Below, piece after piece: positions 36,397-45,755 of a DNA stretch of 64,000 nucleotides. Origin of the DNA: JAENWD01 sp963837165 (GTDB lineage: Bacteria; Acidobacteriota; Vicinamibacteria; Vicinamibacterales; JAENWD01). Where the stretch lies: positions 992,001 through 1,056,000 of the forward strand of contig CAWIMD010000002.1 of assembly GCA_963837165.1 (NCBI GenBank), read 5' to 3'. A program made the position numbers and the translations under genes. A model generated the notes under the pieces. That model saw only the letters and a program-made list of their open reading frames with translations, had not been told where the DNA came from and did not search any database. Each line of letters starts with the position of its first letter. The stretch's first letter is position 1.

Positions 36397-38037
36397 TTAC
36401 GGACGCGTGACGGGCGCGGCGCCGGCTCGGGCCAGCAGCTCCTCCGCGTCGGCGCGTCCCGGCACGAGCTGCAGCGCACGGCGCGCTTCCGCCTCCGCCT
36501 GCGCCCTGTCCTTCTGCCGGAGATACGCCTCACCGAGCGCCACGTGGGCATCGGCGGTCTCCTCGCTCCAGAGCGAGATCTTCAGCGCTTCGATGGCCTC
36601 GGGGATCCGGCCGGCCCGGAGGTGGATGCGGCCCACGAGGAGGTGGGCCTCCGCCTGGTACGGTGACAGGTAGATCGCGCGCCTCAGCTCGGCGAGCGCG
36701 CTGCGGTCATCCTCCTTGTCGTAGAAGCGGCGGCCTCGTTCCAGGTGAAACGCGGCCATCTCGCGCTGCTCCCGCTGCTCGGTCGCGTTCAGGAGCGACT
36801 CGGCACGGCCTGCCCCGGGCCGACGGAGGTACTCGGCCATCCGGTCGAGATCGTCGGGAACGGTCGTGGGCGGCGGGTCCTGCGCGGTGCCCTCGTAGTC
36901 GGCCGAGAGCCGCCGGGCGAGCTCGCGTTCTCGTGCCGCTTCCGTCCCGGCACCGGTCGCATCGAGCGTGGCGGCGAGCACGAAGTGCGCATCGGCGTCG
37001 CCGGTGTCGCGCCGGACCGCCTCCTGCAGCCAGTAGAGGGCGGCCTGGTAGTCCTGCTCGCGCCAGTAGGCGTAGCCGAGGTTGAACGCCGCGTCGGGCG
37101 AGGCACGGTCGAGTTCCGTGGCCTTGTTGAAGAAGTACGTGGCCCGCCCGCCCTCCGGCGTCGCCCCGCGTCGCAGCTGGACGACGCCGAGGTTCGTGAA
37201 GATCTCGGGTGCCGGCGACTGGTCCGCCAGCGCGCGCAGGCGCTGGAACGCCTCGTCGTACCTCGCGAGGTTGATCTCGGCCAGCGCCGCCAGGAATTCC
37301 GCCCGGCGCTTGAGGGGCGAGCTGGCCGGGACGTCCAGGGCCGAGGTTCGCGCCGCTCCCCAGTCGCCCGCGTCCCCCTGCACGGTGGACAGCGCCAGCC
37401 GCGCGCGATCGAACCCGGGCGCCAGGGCAATGGCCTTCTCCAGATACCCGATCGAGATGGCGGGCGTCTCGGCGAGCAGGCCCTTGACGTAGTCCTCGTA
37501 CGCCGCCAGCGGCGGATGCTGACGCTCGAGGTCGGCCGTGGCGACCGCGGATCCTGGTGCGAGCCGGCGCGCGGCCCGCTCGATGATGGCGAGCAGGTCC
37601 GGCAGAGGGCCTCGCTCGGTGAAGCTGCTGTTGATGTGCCCGGTGTCGATGCGGATGGCCTCGACGCTGATCGCCAGGGTGTCGCCGGACAGGTCCAGCC
37701 GGCCGCCGACGACCGTCGAGGCGCCGATGAGCTGCCCGATCTTGATGAGCGTCCCGTGGGTGAGCTGCGCGCGCTCCGGCACCTGCAGGCGCTCGAACGC
37801 CCGGACGCGCTCGTCCCGTGTGAGCGCGTTGCCGCCCATCCCGTTCAGGTCGTCGGCCAGCAGCATCGCCACGGCCTCGCCCAGCCAGGCCCCGCGGGGG
37901 TCGCGTCCGCCATCGAACGGCACTACGAGCACGGATCCGGGGGCCCGCGCCTGCGCCCTGGCGGGGAGCGACGTCGCCAGCAGCCCGCTGAGCGCGGCAC
38001 ATGCCGCCAGGGGCCATCGCCCGCGAGGGCCTCTCAT
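36397..38037 (-). CDS. Secreted TPR-repeat protein
   Basis: ATG 38037 opens a signal peptide (WPLAACAALSGLLATSLPARAQA) and overlaps the V4R gene stop (ATGA). The 546-residue mature-type protein has a TolB/CsgG-like N-domain (SVLVVPFDGGRDPRGAWLGEAVAMLLADDL). About eight TPR units follow (for example FNLGYAYWREQDYQAALYWLQEAV and AHLLVGRIHLRAGRIPEAIEAL). It is probably periplasmic and acts as a scaffold. The 45-bp gap to the SPOR gene contains an inverted repeat GGCGCC...GGCGCC. Confidence 0.78.
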   Translation of the reverse strand: MRGPRGRWPLAACAALSGLLATSLPARAQARAPGSVLVVPFDGGRDPRGAWLGEAVAMLLADDLNGMGGNALTRDERVRAFERLQVPERAQLTHGTLIKIGQLIGASTVVGGRLDLSGDTLAISVEAIRIDTGHINSSFTERGPLPDLLAIIERAARRLAPGSAVATADLERQHPPLAAYEDYVKGLLAETPAISIGYLEKAIALAPGFDRARLALSTVQGDAGDWGAARTSALDVPASSPLKRRAEFLAALAEINLARYDEAFQRLRALADQSPAPEIFTNLGVVQLRRGATPEGGRATYFFNKATELDRASPDAAFNLGYAYWREQDYQAALYWLQEAVRRDTGDADAHFVLAATLDATGAGTEAARERELARRLSADYEGTAQDPPPTTVPDDLDRMAEYLRRPGAGRAESLLNATEQREQREMAAFHLERGRRFYDKEDDRSALAELRRAIYLSPYQAEAHLLVGRIHLRAGRIPEAIEALKISLWSEETADAHVALGEAYLRQKDRAQAEAEARRALQLVPGRADAEELLARAGAAPVTRP

Positions 38038-38660
38038 GCCGCCGGGGCTCCGGGCACGAACCCGCCCGTCTCGTCGGCAGACACTGCCAGCGCGCGCCCC
38101 ATGCGGACTGCGATGTGGCAGCTGGCGTGGCCTTCGGCCTGGCACTCCACCACGGTGGCGTCGGCCGCGACGTCGAGGCCCGAGAGGACACTGGCGATGG
38201 CCGCCGCGTAGAAGTAGCAGAGCGGGTGCGACGTACGCTCGCGCACGCCGCAGAAGACGGAGCTTCGGATGCGGAGGTCGCCGACGCCCCGTCGCAGGCG
38301 GAGCGAGGCACGGCTGCCCGTGTACGTCTGGTGCACGAGGTCCCGCGCGACCCGCAGGGCCGCCGCCTGCCGGAAGACGCGTGGCCGCACGCCAATCAGG
38401 CGCCGGCGCATGGGCGAGAGCTCGTCGACGGTCCAGCCGCCGGCGTACCGTCCCGCGCTGCGGGTGACCGCCTCGTAGGAGGGCCCTTCGGTCCTGAGGA
38501 AGCTCAGGACGGCGTTGAGGGGCGCGAGGCCGATGGTGCCGTGGCGCAGCCCTTCCGGGTTCAGCCAGTTCTCGTAGAACTCGAGACGGTCCGGCAACTC
38601 GTCGGCGATGCCCTGGTGCAGGGCCGCCACCAGCACGCGTCCGATTCCCGCATCCCTCAT
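38034..38660 (-). CDS. V4R-domain protein
   Basis: The 208-residue protein starts MRDAGIGRVLVAALHQGIAD. Its C-terminal half is a V4R (4-vinyl reductase) domain: FCGVRERTSHPLCYFYAAAIASVLSGL followed by VVECQAEGHASCHIAV, with Cys residues placed as in the family. V4R domains bind small hydrophobic ligands or metals and occur in bacteriochlorophyll 4-vinyl reductase and in many regulators. Alone, it is probably a sensor or cofactor-binding protein. It is coupled to the secreted TPR gene and diverges from mobA with only 39 bp between starts. Confidence 0.78.
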   Translation of the reverse strand: MRDAGIGRVLVAALHQGIADELPDRLEFYENWLNPEGLRHGTIGLAPLNAVLSFLRTEGPSYEAVTRSAGRYAGGWTVDELSPMRRRLIGVRPRVFRQAAALRVARDLVHQTYTGSRASLRLRRGVGDLRIRSSVFCGVRERTSHPLCYFYAAAIASVLSGLDVAADATVVECQAEGHASCHIAVRMGRALAVSADETGGFVPGAPAA

Positions 38661-38699
38661 ATTTCTGATAGATTGAGTGGCTCGAGGCGCTGAGCCGAC

Positions 38700-41345
38700 A
38701 TGTGGAGCGCGGCCATACTGGCGGGCGGCCTGGCGCGGCGGCTCGGCGGGCAGGACAAAAGCGCGCTCATCGTCGACGGCGTCCGTCTCCTCGACCGCCA
38801 GCTCGCGACCCTTCGGCCGCTGACCGAAACCATCCTGCTCGTCGGCGCTCGCGTCACAGCCGCCAGCGGCTGCCGTGTCGTCGAGGATCTTCGCCCGGGC
38901 ACCGGAGCGCTCGGTGCCCTGTATACCGCGCTTGCGTGCTCGCCCACGCCGCGCCTGCTGGTGCTTGCCGCCGACATGCCCTTCGTGACCCGCAGCTTTC
39001 TCGACTACCTCGCCGCGGTGGACGAACACGCGGCGGCGGTCGTCCCGGTGTCCGGCGGCCGCTGGCACCCGCTGTGCGCGATGTACCGCGCGAGCGGAGC
39101 CGACTCCCTGGCCGCGGCGCTGGATCGCGGCGAGCGCACCGTGCGCGCCGCCGTCGCCGCCCTGGGCCCGCGCCTGCTGGCCGAGTCCGAGCTCGCGCCG
39201 TTCGATCCGCTCGGATACCTGTTCGCGAATCTCAACACGCCGGATGATCTGGCGCGCTGGGGCGCCACGATTCCGGACGCCTCCGCCGCGGAACACGGTC
39301 GCGGCGGGAATCGGTACTGCACCGATCGGGTCGAGTCAAACCACGAGACGATGATCCTTCCCGTTCACGATCACCTGCGCACGCGGCTCTCGGCGCTGCT
39401 GTCGGAGCGCTATGGCCTCGCGCCCGCCGATCAGCCGGCGATTGCGATCGACTACCCGCCGAACCGCGCCCTGGGAGACCTGGCCCTCCCCGTCGCGTTC
39501 GAGCTGGCCCGCCGGCTCCGGAAGGCGCCAAAGGTCATCGCCCGGGAACTGGCCGAGAGCTTCGGCGCGGTGGACGGCGTCGCAGGGGTGGAGGCGACGC
39601 CGACCGGCTATCTGAACTGCTTCCTGGATCGCCCCGCGTTCCTGCTCGAACGCGTCGACGGGCGGCTGCCCGCCGCGCGCGCGGCCGCCGATGCGGGCAA
39701 GACCATTGTCGAGCACACGGCCATCAACCCGAACAAGGCGGCTCACATCGGACACCTCCGCAACGCGGCGCTCGGCGACACGCTGGTGCGCGTCCTGCGC
39801 TTCCGGGGGGTGCCCGTCGAGGTGCAGAATTACATCGACGACACCGGTGTCCAGGTCGCCGACGTCGTCGTCGGCTTCCGGACGCTCGAGGGGAAGGACC
39901 TCGACACGGTCCGTCGTCTGGCCGCCGAGCCGCGCTTCGACGTTTACTGCTGGGACCTCTACGCGAAGGTCACCGAGTGGTACGAGGAGGACAAGGCGCG
40001 GCTCGAGGTGCGTCTCCAGGCCCTGCACGAGATCGAGCACGGCGACAACACGACCGCGGAGATGGGCGCGGTGGTGGCCGACGCGATCGTCCGGCGGCAT
40101 CTGGTGACCATGGGCCGGCTGGGCATCGGTTACGACCTGCTCACGTGGGAGGGCGACATCCTCCGTCTCAAGTTCTGGGCGCGCGCCTTCGAGATCCTGA
40201 AGCGCGCCGGCACCGTGTACTTCCAGACCGAGGGCCGCCTGAAGGGCTGCTGGGTCATGGCCATCGACGAGGCGGGCTCCGAGGGCGCGACGCCGGCGGG
40301 CGACGACGACGAGGAGCGCGAGAAGGTCATCGTGCGGTCGAACGGCACGGTCACCTACGTCGGCAAGGACATCGCCTATCAGTTCTGGAAGTTCGGCCTG
40401 CTCGGCCTCGACTTCCGCTATCGCCCCTTCGTCCGCCGCGACGACGGGCCGACACTGTGGGCGACGACGACGGGCGAGGACACCGCCGGACACCCGACAT
40501 TCGGCGGGGCGTCCACCACCTACAACGTGATCGACGTGCGGCAGTCGTACCTGCAGAAACTCCTCAAGCAGGCCCTGGCGGCCATGGGGCACACCGCAGA
40601 GGCCGAGCGGTCCGTGCATTTCTCGTACGAGATGGTCGCCCTCTCCCACCAGACGGCGCGAGAACTGGGCTACGAGACGACCGACGAGGACAGCCGCAAG
40701 CCGTTCGTCGAGGTCTCTGGCCGGAAAGGCCTCGGCGTCAAGGCCGACGACCTGATCGACCTGCTCGAGCGGACGGCGTCGAGTGAGGTCGCCAGGCGGA
40801 ATCCCGACCTCGACGCGGAGGCGATCGCGCGGATCGGCAGCCAGATTGCCGTGGCGGCCGTGCGCTACTTCATGATCAAGTACTCGCGCGGCAAGGTCAT
40901 CGCGTTCGACATCGGGGAGGCGCTGAGCTTCGAGGGCGAGAGCGGCCCGTATCTGCAGTACGCGGTCGTGCGCGCGAACAACATCTTCTCGAAGCTGAAG
41001 GAGCGGCTGGGCCTGGACGAGGCCGCCGTGCTCGCGGCGGCCGCCTCGGCGCCTGCCGACGCCCTGAGCGGCGCCGAGGGCGACGACATGTGGGGCCTGG
41101 TGCTCGAGGCGGCGCGCCTCGACGAGATCGTCGAGCAGGTGGTACGCTCCCTCGAGTTCTCGGTGCTGGCCAAGCACGCGTTTGGCCTCGCGCAGGCGTT
41201 CAATGGCTTCTACCACCGGGCGTCGATCCTGAACGAGGAGCGCGACGACGTCCGCACCTGGCGCGCGGCGGCCGTCGCGTATGTGCGCCTGCAGCTGACG
41301 CGCGCCCTGGACCTGATGGGCATCGCCGTGCCCGTCCGCATGTAA
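38700..41345 (+). CDS. argS: MobA-like guanylyltransferase and arginyl-tRNA synthetase in one continuous frame (probable false fusion)
   Basis: Residues 1-190 are a MobA-like nucleotidyltransferase (AAILAGGLARRLGGQDKSAL, VLAADMPFV, LFANLNTPDDLARW). From ATG 39351 the frame is a complete arginyl-tRNA synthetase (665 residues): the HIGH motif in NPNKAAHIGHLRNA, a KMSK-like SGRKGLGVKADDL and the C-terminal anticodon domain. No stop separates them as written. Deleting one G of the GG at 39313-39314 (CGGTAC to CGTAC) gives MobA a TGA that overlaps the ArgS ATG as ATGA, the normal junction in this genome, and a 217-residue MobA. I therefore read two genes, mobA at 38700-39354 and argS at 39351-41345. 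Confidence 0.88.
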   Translation: MWSAAILAGGLARRLGGQDKSALIVDGVRLLDRQLATLRPLTETILLVGARVTAASGCRVVEDLRPGTGALGALYTALACSPTPRLLVLAADMPFVTRSFLDYLAAVDEHAAAVVPVSGGRWHPLCAMYRASGADSLAAALDRGERTVRAAVAALGPRLLAESELAPFDPLGYLFANLNTPDDLARWGATIPDASAAEHGRGGNRYCTDRVESNHETMILPVHDHLRTRLSALLSERYGLAPADQPAIAIDYPPNRALGDLALPVAFELARRLRKAPKVIARELAESFGAVDGVAGVEATPTGYLNCFLDRPAFLLERVDGRLPAARAAADAGKTIVEHTAINPNKAAHIGHLRNAALGDTLVRVLRFRGVPVEVQNYIDDTGVQVADVVVGFRTLEGKDLDTVRRLAAEPRFDVYCWDLYAKVTEWYEEDKARLEVRLQALHEIEHGDNTTAEMGAVVADAIVRRHLVTMGRLGIGYDLLTWEGDILRLKFWARAFEILKRAGTVYFQTEGRLKGCWVMAIDEAGSEGATPAGDDDEEREKVIVRSNGTVTYVGKDIAYQFWKFGLLGLDFRYRPFVRRDDGPTLWATTTGEDTAGHPTFGGASTTYNVIDVRQSYLQKLLKQALAAMGHTAEAERSVHFSYEMVALSHQTARELGYETTDEDSRKPFVEVSGRKGLGVKADDLIDLLERTASSEVARRNPDLDAEAIARIGSQIAVAAVRYFMIKYSRGKVIAFDIGEALSFEGESGPYLQYAVVRANNIFSKLKERLGLDEAAVLAAAASAPADALSGAEGDDMWGLVLEAARLDEIVEQVVRSLEFSVLAKHAFGLAQAFNGFYHRASILNEERDDVRTWRAAAVAYVRLQLTRALDLMGIAVPVRM

Positions 41346-41350
41346 CCGCC

Positions 41351-42049
41351 ATGAGACGCATCGGCATCACCCCCTGTCGCTCCGTCGCCGATTACGTGAC
41401 CGCCGTACGGGACGCCGGCGCCCGGGCCATCGTCCTCGACCTGACACTGCCGGCGCCGGATCTGCTCACGCCGATCGACGGGCTGGTGCTGACCGGCGGC
41501 GGCGATGTCGACCCGTCCTACTACGGCGAGTCGACGCACCCCACCTATCACGCCGCCGAGTCTGGCCGCGACGCGGCGGAGCTCGCGCTGGCGCGCGCCG
41601 CGATCGCGGCACGCCTGCCGCTGCTCGCGATCTGCCGCGGCGTCCAGGTGCTGAACGTCGCCGCCGGCGGGTCCCTCGTGCAGGACATCCCCAGCCAGGT
41701 ACCCGCGGCCCTCGACCACCAGGTGAAGAACCCGACCACCGCCATCGCGCACGACGTGCGCATCGAGCCGGGGACAGTGACGGCGCGGCTGCTGGCCGGC
41801 CGCTCTCGCGACGGGCGGCTTCCCGTCAACAGCCGGCACCACCAGGCGGTGGCGCGCACCGCTCCCGGGTTCCGGGTCACCGCAACGGCTGCCGACGGGG
41901 TCATCGAGGCGATCGAGGCGCCGGAACAGCCCTTCTGCGTGGGCGTGCAATGGCACCCCGAGAACTTTCACGAGACGGGCGAGTTCCGTGGGCTGTTCGA
42001 GGGACTGGTCGCGGCCGCCACGCGGGAGCGCGAGGCCTGGCCCGGCTAG
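41351..42049 (+). CDS. Class I glutamine amidotransferase, PuuD/gamma-Glu-GABA hydrolase-like
   Basis: The 232-residue protein has GLVLTGGGDVDPSYYGE, the nucleophile elbow LLAICRGVQVLNVAAGG and the C-terminal QWHPENF supplying His and Glu of the triad. It should hydrolyse a gamma-glutamyl amide, as in putrescine degradation or glutamine side-chain use. It follows argS by 5 bp. Its stop overlaps that of the convergent lipocalin gene in CTAG. Confidence 0.88.
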   Translation: MRRIGITPCRSVADYVTAVRDAGARAIVLDLTLPAPDLLTPIDGLVLTGGGDVDPSYYGESTHPTYHAAESGRDAAELALARAAIAARLPLLAICRGVQVLNVAAGGSLVQDIPSQVPAALDHQVKNPTTAIAHDVRIEPGTVTARLLAGRSRDGRLPVNSRHHQAVARTAPGFRVTATAADGVIEAIEAPEQPFCVGVQWHPENFHETGEFRGLFEGLVAAATREREAWPG

Positions 42050-43182
42050 CGCAGCAGCTGCCCCATGGCGCCACCGGCGTAGCCGGTCATCTCCAGGTAG
42101 CCGCGGCCCGCAATCGGGCGGCCGGCGCGCGTGCCCTTCACGTCGATGGCGCCCTCCCAGTACGTGACGCCCGTTCGCTGACCGATCAGCTCCTGCGCGT
42201 CAACGACCGGCGTGACCGACAAATCCAGCTGCTCGCCCGGCGCCCGTACCTGCCATTCGACCGGATAGGTGCCGCCGCTGCCCGGCGACGTCCAGCGCCG
42301 TCCCGGCGTGAGGGTGAAGTCACCGGCGGCGAGGTGGCGCGGCGCTCCTGACGAGGACACCAGCGTGCCGCTCGACTGCGGGGCCGCCGTGCCATCCTTC
42401 CCCCGCAGCTCGAACATCATCACGTCGGTGCCATCCGCGAGCTGGAGGGAGAACCAGTCCCATCCCTGCTGTGTCGGCTCGAGGAACGTGGTCCCGAACT
42501 CGTGGTCCATCCAGCTGAGGCCGCGGACCCGGTAGCGTTCGCCGTCCAGGGTGATCGCCCCTTCGGTGGGCATCCGGGTGAGCGAGTAGTACTCCGATGC
42601 GTTGCCCGCCGTCGCGCCCTTCTGGCTGTATCCGTGGTCGCCATGGAGCACCGCGGGCCGATCCTCGGAAAGGGCCAGGTCGATGACGAAGTGCGGATCG
42701 CGCGCCTGCAGCCGGTGCGTGCCGTACTCGAGCCGGACCTCCCAGTCCTCGTTCCACACCCGGTAATCGAACATCGACGCGCCGGCCGTTCCGACGCCGG
42801 CGCGGTTCACGCGCTCGGCGAACAGGTGCCGCCGGTTCTCGACATCGGTGACGGCCACGTGGGCCACGTACAGGTCGCGCACGGCAAACGTGGACGGGTT
42901 CTTCGGAGCACGGTCCACGCCGACCCGGAAGAACGTCACCTGGTAGCCGAACCGCCGCCCCGTGTCCGTGTCCACATTGCCGGTGTAGTACCACCACTCG
43001 AGCTTGTAGGCCGGGTGGCTCACGTGGTCACGTGGCACCGACAACGGATAGTCGCGGGACGCCTGCTTCCAGTCCTGCCCGGTCGGGCCGGCGGCGCCGG
43101 GCGAGCCCGCCGCAGTCAGCAGCGCCAGCGCGGCCACGGCCCACCCCATCGACCGCGGCATCCGGTGTTGCATCGCCGTCAC
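42046..43182 (-). CDS. Lipocalin-like AttH/CrtC-type secreted protein
   Basis: The 378-residue protein has a signal peptide ending near AAGPTG and the characteristic HPAYKLEWWYYTGNV opening of the AttH/carotenoid 1,2-hydratase lipocalin fold. Later family segments are GYSQKGATAGNASEYYSLTRM and SWMDHEFGT. It is encoded directly after a LolE/MacB-like permease (ATGA overlap) and its ATPase. The arrangement matches the attEFGH-type system, in which the lipocalin receives or modifies a lipophilic molecule moved by the transporter. The ligand is unknown; no carotenoid genes are nearby. Confidence 0.85.
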   Translation of the reverse strand: MTAMQHRMPRSMGWAVAALALLTAAGSPGAAGPTGQDWKQASRDYPLSVPRDHVSHPAYKLEWWYYTGNVDTDTGRRFGYQVTFFRVGVDRAPKNPSTFAVRDLYVAHVAVTDVENRRHLFAERVNRAGVGTAGASMFDYRVWNEDWEVRLEYGTHRLQARDPHFVIDLALSEDRPAVLHGDHGYSQKGATAGNASEYYSLTRMPTEGAITLDGERYRVRGLSWMDHEFGTTFLEPTQQGWDWFSLQLADGTDVMMFELRGKDGTAAPQSSGTLVSSSGAPRHLAAGDFTLTPGRRWTSPGSGGTYPVEWQVRAPGEQLDLSVTPVVDAQELIGQRTGVTYWEGAIDVKGTRAGRPIAGRGYLEMTGYAGGAMGQLLR

Positions 43183-45755
43183 TCCCCGGCCGGGAATCCG
43201 CCCGTCTCGAGCCGCGCAATCAGCCGCGCGGGAACCGCGCCCGCCAGCATCGTCGTGACCAGCAGCAGCGCCGCGGCCTGCACGAGAAAGGCTATCGGCA
43301 CGTGGAACTGGATCGTCCAGCCGAAGCTCTGGACGTTGATCACGTAGATGAGGATCAGCGACAGGACCAGGCCGGCGGCGAGCCCCAGCGCCTGCCCGGC
43401 GAGGCCGAGCAGCCCCGACTCGATGACGATCATCCTGCGCATCTGCGCGGGCCCGGCGCCGACGAGCCGCAGCAGGATCAGCTCGTCGCGGCGCTCGATC
43501 ACCAGCGTGAGCAGCGTGGCCGTGATCCCGAGCAGCGCCACGATGATTGCGATGGCCTCGAGCCCGTAGGTGATGGCAAACGTGGCATCGAAGATGCGGA
43601 GGACCTCGGCACGCAGCGAGGCGTTCGTGTGGATGAACACACGGTGGGTCGGGCCGAGCTCGGCGAGCAGCCGGTCGCGGACACGTCCGGAGTCACGCCC
43701 GGGCCGCAGATAAACGCTCAGGCTCGTGGGACGCAGATCCCCGAAGTACCGGGTGAACGTGGACCGGTCCATCGCGACGATGCCGCGGTCGGTCGAGTAG
43801 TCGAAGTAAACGGCGGCCACGCGGAACGAGCGCACGCCGGAGGGCGTCGGGATCGAGATGCGCTGGCCGACCCCTGCATGAAAGCGCAGCGCGAAGCTCT
43901 CGGACACCACCACGGCGTCCCGGCCGACGGCGTGCCGCATGGCCTCGCGGGCGTCGGCCGGGGCCTTGAAGACAAGCGTGCCGTGCGCGAGCAGCACCGG
44001 GAAGTCGCCGGCGCCGAGGACGATCAGGCGGTCCTCGTAGGGCAGGGTGAGACTCCGGAATCGACCCACTGATTCGACGTCCGGATCGCGCGCGATCGCC
44101 TGCTCCAGCGAGGCGGAGATGGTGGGCTGCTCGTCGAGGTTCGAGCGGCGCCCGGTCGCCACGAACAGATCCGCCTGGAGCGTCTGCGACACCCAGTAGA
44201 TCACCGTCTCCCGGAAGCTGCCGATCAGGATGGCGACCGCCACGAGCATGCCGAGGCTGACCGACAGCGCGGCCACCGAAACGGACAGCCGCGGGATGGC
44301 GCCGGCGAGGTTGGACACCGCCAGCCGCGCCTCGACGCCGAGCAGCCGGCCTGCCGGCGACGACAGGCGCCCGAGCAGGAAGAGCACGGTCGGCGACAGC
44401 AGCGCGATGCCGAAGACGACGAGCAGCGCGGCGCCGAAGCCGGCGACCGGGAGGCCGTGAATCGGTCCGGCCGTCGATGCCCAGGCGGCGGCCGCCAGGC
44501 ACCCGCCGGCCGCGACCAGCCCCGCCGGACGCGGACGCTGCCGGGCCGCGACGCGGCTGGCCTGCCGGATGGCGTCGAGGGGGCTCACGCCCGCCGCCTC
44601 GAGTGCTGGCGCGGCCGCCGCGGCCAGCGAGAGCGGGATTCCTATCGCGAAGGCTCCCAGCACCTGCCACCATCCGAGCGCGGGCGTTCCTGCCGCCTCG
44701 GCCACGTACAACGTCGTCACCGTGGCCGAGGTCAGGCCGACCACGCCTCGCGCGATCCCCCAGCCGAACCCCACGCCGAGAGCGCATCCCGCGAGCGCCA
44801 ACGTGAAAGCCTCGGCGAGGAAGAGGAGGAGCACCGTGCGCCGTCGGGTGCCCAGGGCCCGAAGCATCCCAATCTCCGCGCGTCGCGAGATGACGGAGGT
44901 GGCGACCGTGTTGTAGACCAGGAACAGCCCGACCAGGAGCGCCACCGACGAGAGCGCCGCCAGGTTGAACTGGAAGGCGGCGAGCATCTTCTCGACCTGC
45001 GCACCACGCCGGGCGGGCCGCTGCACCTGCAGCCCCGGTGGCAGCCGGCCGGCGATGTCCCGTTCGGCCTGGTCCAGCCTGGAGGGCTCGTCCAGCCGCA
45101 CGTCCACGCGATCCACGCGGCCGAGCCGATCGAAGGCGAGCTGCGCGGCCGCCAGGTCCATGAGCACGAAGTTGCCATCGAGCACCTTCGCGGGCCCCTC
45201 GTCGGCGAGCCGCGCACGGATCTCGAAGCGCTCCACGCGGTCGCCAATCGCCAGTTCCAGCACACTGCCCGTGGACAGACCGTGGCGCCTGGCGAAGACC
45301 TCAGGAACGACGATCGCGTGCGGGTCCACGAGCAGGCCGAGCAGCGACTGCGCGGACGGCCGGCGGTCCCGTACGCCGTCAGTGATCCGGTACTCGCGGA
45401 TTGGCTGATCGACCAGGACGTCCACGCCGAGCACCCGGACCGCCTCGCGATCCGTCGGGCCGAAGAGCGCCAGGGCATCCCCTTCGATCACCGGGCTGAC
45501 GCGTCCCCAGCGGCGGAGCCATCCGAGCGTGGCCAGCGCGGTCTCGCTGACGCCGACGCCGGGACCGACCACTTCGAGCGACGTCTTCCCCGCCACGGCG
45601 TCCAGCGCCGCCCGGAACCCGCCGAGGGCGCTGCTGTTGGCGAGCTGCACCGCGAGCACCACGCCCACGCCGAGGGCAATCCCGACGACGGTGAGTCCGG
45701 TGCGCAGCGGTTCCTGACGGAGCCGCCGCAGGATGAACCACCTAAAGAGCGCCAT
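43179..45755 (-). CDS. ABC transporter permease, FtsX/MacB type
   Basis: The 858-residue protein has a membrane segment at the N-terminus and two FtsX permease modules (about residues 260-390 and 745-850) separated by further membrane segments and by large periplasmic domains (MacB-like). The duplicated architecture fuses what in Lol systems are two proteins. It would extract a lipid or lipoprotein-like substrate from the outer leaflet of the inner membrane. The start overlaps the ATPase gene by 14 bp. Confidence 0.9.
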   Translation of the reverse strand: MALFRWFILRRLRQEPLRTGLTVVGIALGVGVVLAVQLANSSALGGFRAALDAVAGKTSLEVVGPGVGVSETALATLGWLRRWGRVSPVIEGDALALFGPTDREAVRVLGVDVLVDQPIREYRITDGVRDRRPSAQSLLGLLVDPHAIVVPEVFARRHGLSTGSVLELAIGDRVERFEIRARLADEGPAKVLDGNFVLMDLAAAQLAFDRLGRVDRVDVRLDEPSRLDQAERDIAGRLPPGLQVQRPARRGAQVEKMLAAFQFNLAALSSVALLVGLFLVYNTVATSVISRRAEIGMLRALGTRRRTVLLLFLAEAFTLALAGCALGVGFGWGIARGVVGLTSATVTTLYVAEAAGTPALGWWQVLGAFAIGIPLSLAAAAAPALEAAGVSPLDAIRQASRVAARQRPRPAGLVAAGGCLAAAAWASTAGPIHGLPVAGFGAALLVVFGIALLSPTVLFLLGRLSSPAGRLLGVEARLAVSNLAGAIPRLSVSVAALSVSLGMLVAVAILIGSFRETVIYWVSQTLQADLFVATGRRSNLDEQPTISASLEQAIARDPDVESVGRFRSLTLPYEDRLIVLGAGDFPVLLAHGTLVFKAPADAREAMRHAVGRDAVVVSESFALRFHAGVGQRISIPTPSGVRSFRVAAVYFDYSTDRGIVAMDRSTFTRYFGDLRPTSLSVYLRPGRDSGRVRDRLLAELGPTHRVFIHTNASLRAEVLRIFDATFAITYGLEAIAIIVALLGITATLLTLVIERRDELILLRLVGAGPAQMRRMIVIESGLLGLAGQALGLAAGLVLSLILIYVINVQSFGWTIQFHVPIAFLVQAAALLLVTTMLAGAVPARLIARLETGGFPAGE

